Positions 35,091 through 39,192 of a stretch of DNA of 39,192 nt are shown one piece after another. The notes beneath the pieces are model-generated. The model ran no database searches and was not told the DNA's origin. It saw only the letters and a list, made by a program, of their open reading frames with translations. Position 1 is the stretch's first letter. Each line of letters starts with the position of its first letter. The stretch comes from Verrucomicrobiales bacterium (lineage in GTDB: Bacteria > Verrucomicrobiota > Verrucomicrobiia > Limisphaerales > UBA9464): the NCBI GenBank assembly GCA_005793375.1, contig SXSK01000339.1:1-39192 (forward strand), read 5' to 3'. Both the position numbers and the translations under genes were made by a program.

Positions 35091-36533
35091 TCAGGCGGGC
35101 AATGACTTGGCCGCGGCGGCGGCGGCGATCTCAAGGACCCGTTTGAGCGGAAGCCCGGCCTGAGCAGCCACGCTCCGGCAGGATTCTAATTCGGGAGCGG
35201 CTTGCACGATGGTTCCGTTCAGTCTTCCGAGCTTAATGGTAATGGTGCCGACTTCGGTCGGGACTTCGACGAACTCGCGCCGCAGTTTCCATCGTTCCGC
35301 CAAGCATCGTCGCACTCCAAACGCGGTGGTTTCCGTCAGCAAGAACTCCGCGAAAGCCTCGGCATCGGAAGCCATGCATAGGATGGTCAACATCACTCCG
35401 GGTCGGTTTTTCTTCATCTGAATGGGGGTATGGAAGACATCCAGTGCCCCCAGTCGCAGTGCCTTCTCCAGCACGTGCCCCAGGAGTTCAGCAGTGATGT
35501 CGTCGAGATTGGTTTCGAGAATCGTCACGGTATCACACTCCCAATCGAGGGCGGCTTTTTGGACCGGGGAGCTCGGGTCGTCACAAAGTACGGCTCGCAC
35601 GACATTGGGCCGGGTCTTGTTGTCACGGGTGCCCAGGCCATAGCCGACCTTGGATGCGACCAATCCGGCCATCGGTGCAAAGCTTGTGGCAAATTCCGCC
35701 AATAGAGCCGCGCCGGTCGGAGTGACAAGTTCATTTGGCTCGTCGCATTGTGTCACCGGGATGCCACGTGCTCCGAGGATTTCGAGTGTGGCGGCAGTGG
35801 GCACGGGGAATCTGCCGTGGGCACACGTCACCCATCCGGTGCCCTCAACCACAGGGCTTGCCAGCACTTGGGGGCGCCCTAGGAGGTCCAGAGCAATGCA
35901 GGCGCCGACGATATCCACAATGGAATCCACGGCGCCAACTTCATGGAAATGGACCTTCTCGGGGGGGACACCGTGGATTTTCCCTTCCGCGACAGCGATG
36001 CGATGGAAGACAGCAATGGCTTTCTCTTGAACCCAAGGGGAAAGTCGACTGGATTGAATCAAGGATTGGATCTGGGAAAAATCACGGTCTTCCGCATGAG
36101 AATGGGAATGGCCGTGGCCATGGCTGTGATCGTGATCGTGATCGTGCGTGTGGCTGTGATTCTCAGCATGTTCATGGGCATGAGACAGATCGGGTGCTAT
36201 GGCACCTTTTGAGAATTCGGAGGGCGGTTTGTTCGTGGTCCGGAATTGAATGATGGATGCGCTGCTCTTTGGGGGAGGAGTGGTGGAGAGACCCTCGGCG
36301 TGGGAGTGGCTATGTCCCGGGTCGGCACACGGCTCACCGCTTAGGTGGACGTCGAATTTTGTGCCGACAATGCTGGATTTGGTGCGTTTGGCAATGTGGA
36401 GATGATAGCCATCGACGGCCAGTTTTTTGAGTTCACGCTCCAATTGTCTGGAATCAATGCCGAGATCGAGAAGAGCGCCGACGAACATATCGCCGCTAAT
36501 ACCACTGAAGATGTCGAGATAAAGGGTAGGCAT
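35091..36533 (-). CDS. larC: Nickel-pincer cofactor nickel chelatase
   Basis: Inserts nickel into pyridinium-3,5-bisthiocarboxylate mononucleotide, the last step of nickel-pincer cofactor synthesis used by LarA-type lactate racemases and related enzymes. The ATG at 36533 opens the canonical start YLDIFSGISGDMFVGALLDLG; the frame continues upstream into unconvincing Arg-rich sequence. The 480-residue length fits the full-length fused LarC1-LarC2. Landmarks are VHFHEVGAVDSIVDIVGACI, GWVTCAHGRFPVPTAATLEI, ELVTPTGAALLAEF and VTILETNLDDITAELLGH. A histidine-rich insert at about residues 115-150 (36090-36186, repeated HDHDHDHSHGH pattern) is a likely nickel-storage loop. It lies 53 bases downstream of larB in the same direction. 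Confidence 0.95.
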   Translation of the reverse strand: MPTLYLDIFSGISGDMFVGALLDLGIDSRQLERELKKLAVDGYHLHIAKRTKSSIVGTKFDVHLSGEPCADPGHSHSHAEGLSTTPPPKSSASIIQFRTTNKPPSEFSKGAIAPDLSHAHEHAENHSHTHDHDHDHSHGHGHSHSHAEDRDFSQIQSLIQSSRLSPWVQEKAIAVFHRIAVAEGKIHGVPPEKVHFHEVGAVDSIVDIVGACIALDLLGRPQVLASPVVEGTGWVTCAHGRFPVPTAATLEILGARGIPVTQCDEPNELVTPTGAALLAEFATSFAPMAGLVASKVGYGLGTRDNKTRPNVVRAVLCDDPSSPVQKAALDWECDTVTILETNLDDITAELLGHVLEKALRLGALDVFHTPIQMKKNRPGVMLTILCMASDAEAFAEFLLTETTAFGVRRCLAERWKLRREFVEVPTEVGTITIKLGRLNGTIVQAAPELESCRSVAAQAGLPLKRVLEIAAAAAAKSLPA

Positions 36534-36586
36534 GGGGGAGGAGGATTGAGGTCGACTTGCGGAAGTCAGGGTAACTGGGACAAAAA

Positions 36587-37345
36587 TCAGGGAATGCCTG
36601 CCGGGAGTTGGTGACGGGACTCGTCGGCGAGTCGATTGATCTGGGCGGCCGCGTAACCGGCGCCGAAACCGTTGTCGATGTTGGTGACGGTGACTCCGCT
36701 GCCGCAAGAATTGAGCATGCCCAGCAAGGCGGCGAGACCGCCGAAATTGGCACCGTAGCCGATACTGGTGGGGACGGCGATGACGGGACGGCTGACGAGG
36801 CCGGCAACCACGCTGGGGAGAGCGCCTTCCATGCCGGCGACGACGACCAGCACATTGGCATTGCGAAGGAGATCCATACGTCGGAGCAGGCGATGGAGGC
36901 CGGCGACACCGACGTCGAACAATCGTTGGACTGTATGGCCCATGAACTCGGCAGTGATGGCGGCTTCCTCAGCCACTGGCAGGTCGCTGGTGCCGGCGCA
37001 GAGGACCGCAATGTAGCCATGGTATTTGGGGAGAGGGGAGTCTTGGAGAGTGATGCAACCAGCCTCCGCGTGGTGGTTGGCTTTGCGATACCGTTTCCGG
37101 ACCGCACGGGCGTGTTCCGGGCCGATGCGAGTGATGAGGACCCTTCCATGGGCTTGGTAAAGCTGGGCCGCAATTTCCTCGACTTGCTGGGGCGTTTTAA
37201 GGGCGCCGAAGATGACTTCGGGAAACCCTTTGCGTGCGGCCCGTTCCAAATCGACTTGTGCGAAGCCCAGATCCACGACGGGTGGAAGTACTTCAGCGAT
37301 CGACGGCCGTTTGGAGGTCGGCTTCGAGGGGCGTTTGTGTCTCAT
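36587..37345 (-). CDS. larB: Pyridinium-3,5-biscarboxylic acid mononucleotide synthase
   Basis: Carboxylates nicotinic acid adenine dinucleotide and releases AMP in the first step of nickel-pincer cofactor synthesis. The C-terminal half is a PurE-like domain. Conserved stretches are DLGFAQVDLERAARKGFPEV, VIFGALKTPQQ, GYIAVLCAGTSDLPVAEEAA, the catalytic-type FDVGVAGLHRLL, VLVVVAGMEGALPSVVAGLV and VIAVPTSIGYGANFGGLAAL. The 252-residue length matches the family when the ATG at 37345 is used; an ATG at 37393 would add 16 residues. larC follows. No larE sulfurtransferase or larA racemase is in the window, so the pathway must be completed from elsewhere or from just beyond it. Confidence 0.95.
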   Translation of the reverse strand: MRHKRPSKPTSKRPSIAEVLPPVVDLGFAQVDLERAARKGFPEVIFGALKTPQQVEEIAAQLYQAHGRVLITRIGPEHARAVRKRYRKANHHAEAGCITLQDSPLPKYHGYIAVLCAGTSDLPVAEEAAITAEFMGHTVQRLFDVGVAGLHRLLRRMDLLRNANVLVVVAGMEGALPSVVAGLVSRPVIAVPTSIGYGANFGGLAALLGMLNSCGSGVTVTNIDNGFGAGYAAAQINRLADESRHQLPAGIP

Positions 37346-37516
37346 GCAAGAGTGCTGCGAGGAAAGCCACCTCAGATCTGAAGGGTGGTCCATGCGGGCC
37401 GGGAAGTTGTAAGCCAGAAGGGTCCTCCATACAAGGTGCGCCGGGAACCGCTCTGCCAGAAAGCCAAAAGCACCACTTGCGGTCGGTGGCAATGGATTGG
37501 TTCACTTCGGGCGCAC

Positions 37517-38224
37517 ATGAAATTCTTAGGGACTCGTCGGCAATGGATGTTGACCATGGCTGCCACTGCGGTTGCGGGGTGTACACGCTTCAAACCTCCG
37601 ATCATCCATGTGGAAGATTATGAGCGACGCCGTCGCCGCGGCGGTGGGTCTATTCGAATTGCGTGCGCAGGGGATAGCATCACGTTTGGGGCGGGGGTGG
37701 AGGATCGCGAAAAAAACAACTATCCCAAAGTGTTGGGTGACTTCCTGGGAGCGAGCTTTGACACGCGGAATTTTGGCCGGAGCGGGGCAACGCTCTCCAG
37801 TACTGGGGATTTGCCCTATGCCACCACCGACGAATACAAGGCAATGGTCGGGTTTCAGCCAGATGTGATCATCCTCAAGTTGGGGACGAATGACACCAAG
37901 CCGCAGAACTGGAAGGGTCGAAAGGTCTTTGACATGGAAATCGAGGCCATGATTGGGACCCTGCGCAAACTCAAGTCCAAACCGAAGGTCTGGGTGTGCC
38001 TGCCGGTTCCGGTCTACGGAGACCAGTGGGGAATCAATACGGCGACTCTGGATGACGGGGTGATTCCGTCCATTCTGGGAGTCTGCAATGACCGCAAGAT
38101 ACCGGTGATTGATCTGAACGATGCCTTGAGCAATCATCCGGAAATGTTCCCGGACAAGATACATCCGAATGCCGCTGGGGCGGCGTTGATGGCGAAGACG
38201 GTTTACCAAGCGATTCGGCCCTAA
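37517..38224 (+). CDS. SGNH/GDSL-family hydrolase, predicted lipoprotein
   Basis: Secreted esterase-type hydrolase of 235 residues. The ATG at 37517 gives a lipoprotein signal peptide, RRQWMLTMAATAVAGC, with a VAGC lipobox; the frame is open earlier but then the signal lies inside. SGNH blocks are clear: block I CAGDSITFGAG with the nucleophile Ser, block II around FGRSGATL with Gly, block III KLGTNDTK with Asn, and block V DKIHPNAAG with the catalytic Asp and His. This resembles secreted carbohydrate acetylesterases or sialate-O-acetylesterases, but the substrate is open. An Arg-rich stretch after the lipidation site (YERRRRRGG) is unusual. It is divergent from larB with about 170 bases between the starts. 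Confidence 0.88.
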   Translation: MKFLGTRRQWMLTMAATAVAGCTRFKPPIIHVEDYERRRRRGGGSIRIACAGDSITFGAGVEDREKNNYPKVLGDFLGASFDTRNFGRSGATLSSTGDLPYATTDEYKAMVGFQPDVIILKLGTNDTKPQNWKGRKVFDMEIEAMIGTLRKLKSKPKVWVCLPVPVYGDQWGINTATLDDGVIPSILGVCNDRKIPVIDLNDALSNHPEMFPDKIHPNAAGAALMAKTVYQAIRP

Positions 38225-38300
38225 GCACGCTTGTGTGTGGTCTGCGGGTCTGGGATGAAGATCGCAGAGAAGACATGAGGCTGACTTCCAAATGCTGACC

Positions 38301-39192
38301 TCAAGAACTCTCGCGTTTCAGCCCGAGCTTATCCATCAGTTCGTAGAATGTCGGGCGACTGATGCCGAGTTCCGTGGCGGCGGCGCTAATTTTGCCGCCA
38401 GAACGGCGCAGGGCGTTCTGTACCATCTCACGTTCCAGGGCTTCGCGGGCATCTTTGAGGCTGGTCAGTCCGGGGACAGTTTCCTCGCTGAGCTCGAGGT
38501 CTGCCGGAGTGATTTTTGGGCCCTCACTCATGATCATGGCTCGTTTGACGCGGTTCTCCAGTTCTCGGACATTGCCGGGCCACATGTGACGTTCCAAGGA
38601 TCTGGTGGCGCCGGGGTCAAATTTGAGATTCTGGTGACCGTCGCGCGAGGCGAACTTTCGCAGGAATGCCTGTGCCAAGAGGGCGACATCACCACCGCGC
38701 TCCCGGAGCGAGGGGAGTTTCAAAACCACGACCGCCAGTCGATAAAACAAGTCCTCACGGAATTTGCCAGTGGCCATGGCTTGCCGGAGGTCGACATGTG
38801 TGGCGGCAAGGACCCGGACATCCACTTGGATCGACCCACGACCGCCCACGCGCTCAATTTGCTGTTCCTGGAGGAAGCGGAGCAATTTCACTTGCAACGC
38901 CGTTGGCAGTTCACCGATTTCATCGAGGAAGAGTGTCCCGCCTGAAGCGGTTTCTATTCGACCAATTCGCTGAGCGTGGGCGCCGGTGAACGCCCACTTT
39001 TCATGCCCGAACAGCTCGCTTTCCAGGAGGGCTTCTGGAATGGCCCCACAGTTGATCGCCACGAACGGCCCGGCCCGTCTCGCGCTGAGGCGATGAATGG
39101 CGAGCGCCGCCATTTCTTTGCCAGTGCCGCTCTCCCCTAGGATGAGCACGGAAACGTCTGTGGTAGCCACTTTTCGGATTACGGCAAAGGCG
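38301..39192 (-). CDS. Sigma-54 activator, PrsR-like, truncated at window edge
   Basis: The frame is open to the right edge ([18 protein letters not shown] before the Walker motif), so the N-terminal receiver domain is outside. Visible are the AAA+ core and the DNA-binding C-terminus. Walker A is GESGTGKE, Walker [14 protein letters not shown], and the sensor/arginine-finger region [20 protein letters not shown]. The sigma-54-contact loop, normally GAFTGA, reads WAFTGA because a Gly codon has become TGG. The Fis-type helix-turn-helix is [20 protein letters not shown]. The segments [20 protein letters not shown] and [18 protein letters not shown] resemble the PEP-CTERM-box regulator PrsR, a family assignment made from memory. 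It converges with the SGNH hydrolase gene. Confidence 0.85.
   Translation of the reverse strand, partial: AFAVIRKVATTDVSVLILGESGTGKEMAALAIHRLSARRAGPFVAINCGAIPEALLESELFGHEKWAFTGAHAQRIGRIETASGGTLFLDEIGELPTALQVKLLRFLQEQQIERVGGRGSIQVDVRVLAATHVDLRQAMATGKFREDLFYRLAVVVLKLPSLRERGGDVALLAQAFLRKFASRDGHQNLKFDPGATRSLERHMWPGNVRELENRVKRAMIMSEGPKITPADLELSEETVPGLTSLKDAREALEREMVQNALRRSGGKISAAATELGISRPTFYELMDKLGLKRESS

Noticed and set aside
36090-36186. Short tandem GTGATC-type repeat suggesting a microsatellite or CRISPR-like array
   Set aside because: It is the codon-level repeat of the His-Asp-rich insert in LarC, with no spacers.

Overview
This roughly 58% GC window reads as a chromosomal segment from a Gram-negative member of Verrucomicrobiota, probably near the Pedosphaera/Limisphaerales group. 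The lineage is inferred from gene content: VCBS/FG-GAP propeller proteins with ASPIC/UnbV modules, a DUF1549/DUF1553 (PSCyt/PSD1) plus Tat-exported DUF1501 operon, a CotH-type secreted kinase, very large secreted proteins ending in a W...YRL module, and LPS genes (Kdo transferase, GT9 heptosyltransferase-like). No marker gene settles the taxonomy.

Layout. 1-5.3 kb: two translationally coupled genes for secreted VCBS propeller proteins, the second with a c-type haem motif. 5.3-12.7 kb: a decaying stretch. It holds an opposite-strand paralogue of the first gene with an in-frame TAG and a homopolymer frameshift, an ECF sigma-factor 5' end joined to the tail of a WD40 gene, an intact membrane-anchored protein of unknown function, about 0.7 kb of non-coding DNA with a degenerate palindromic repeat, and an internally deleted FAD-dependent oxidoreductase. 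12.7-13.8 kb: a GT9 glycosyltransferase. 13.9-19.2 kb: the DUF1549/DUF1553 - DUF1501 - PPC-domain operon. 19.4-23.4 kb: a 1.3-kresidue secreted repeat protein behind a sigma-54-like promoter, closed by a strong terminator. 23.4-26.7 kb: waaA-folA, converging with an APC permease. 26.7-31.9 kb: a CotH-family protein and an unfamiliar secreted protein with an internal domain duplication. 31.9-39.2 kb: aspS, a LolA-like secreted protein, a DUF4870 membrane protein, larC-larB of nickel-pincer cofactor synthesis, an SGNH-hydrolase lipoprotein, and an edge-truncated sigma-54 activator resembling the PEP-CTERM regulator PrsR.

How the genes relate. Most of the coding capacity is envelope or secreted protein of unknown substrate, mixed with housekeeping genes. 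No CRISPR array, prophage, integrase, transposase, tRNA or rRNA gene was recognised. The least explained items are the secreted proteins at 19.5-23.3 kb and 29.8-31.8 kb, the C-terminal module shared by three otherwise unrelated secreted proteins, and the cluster of broken genes at 5.3-12.7 kb. No confident new multi-gene system is claimed.
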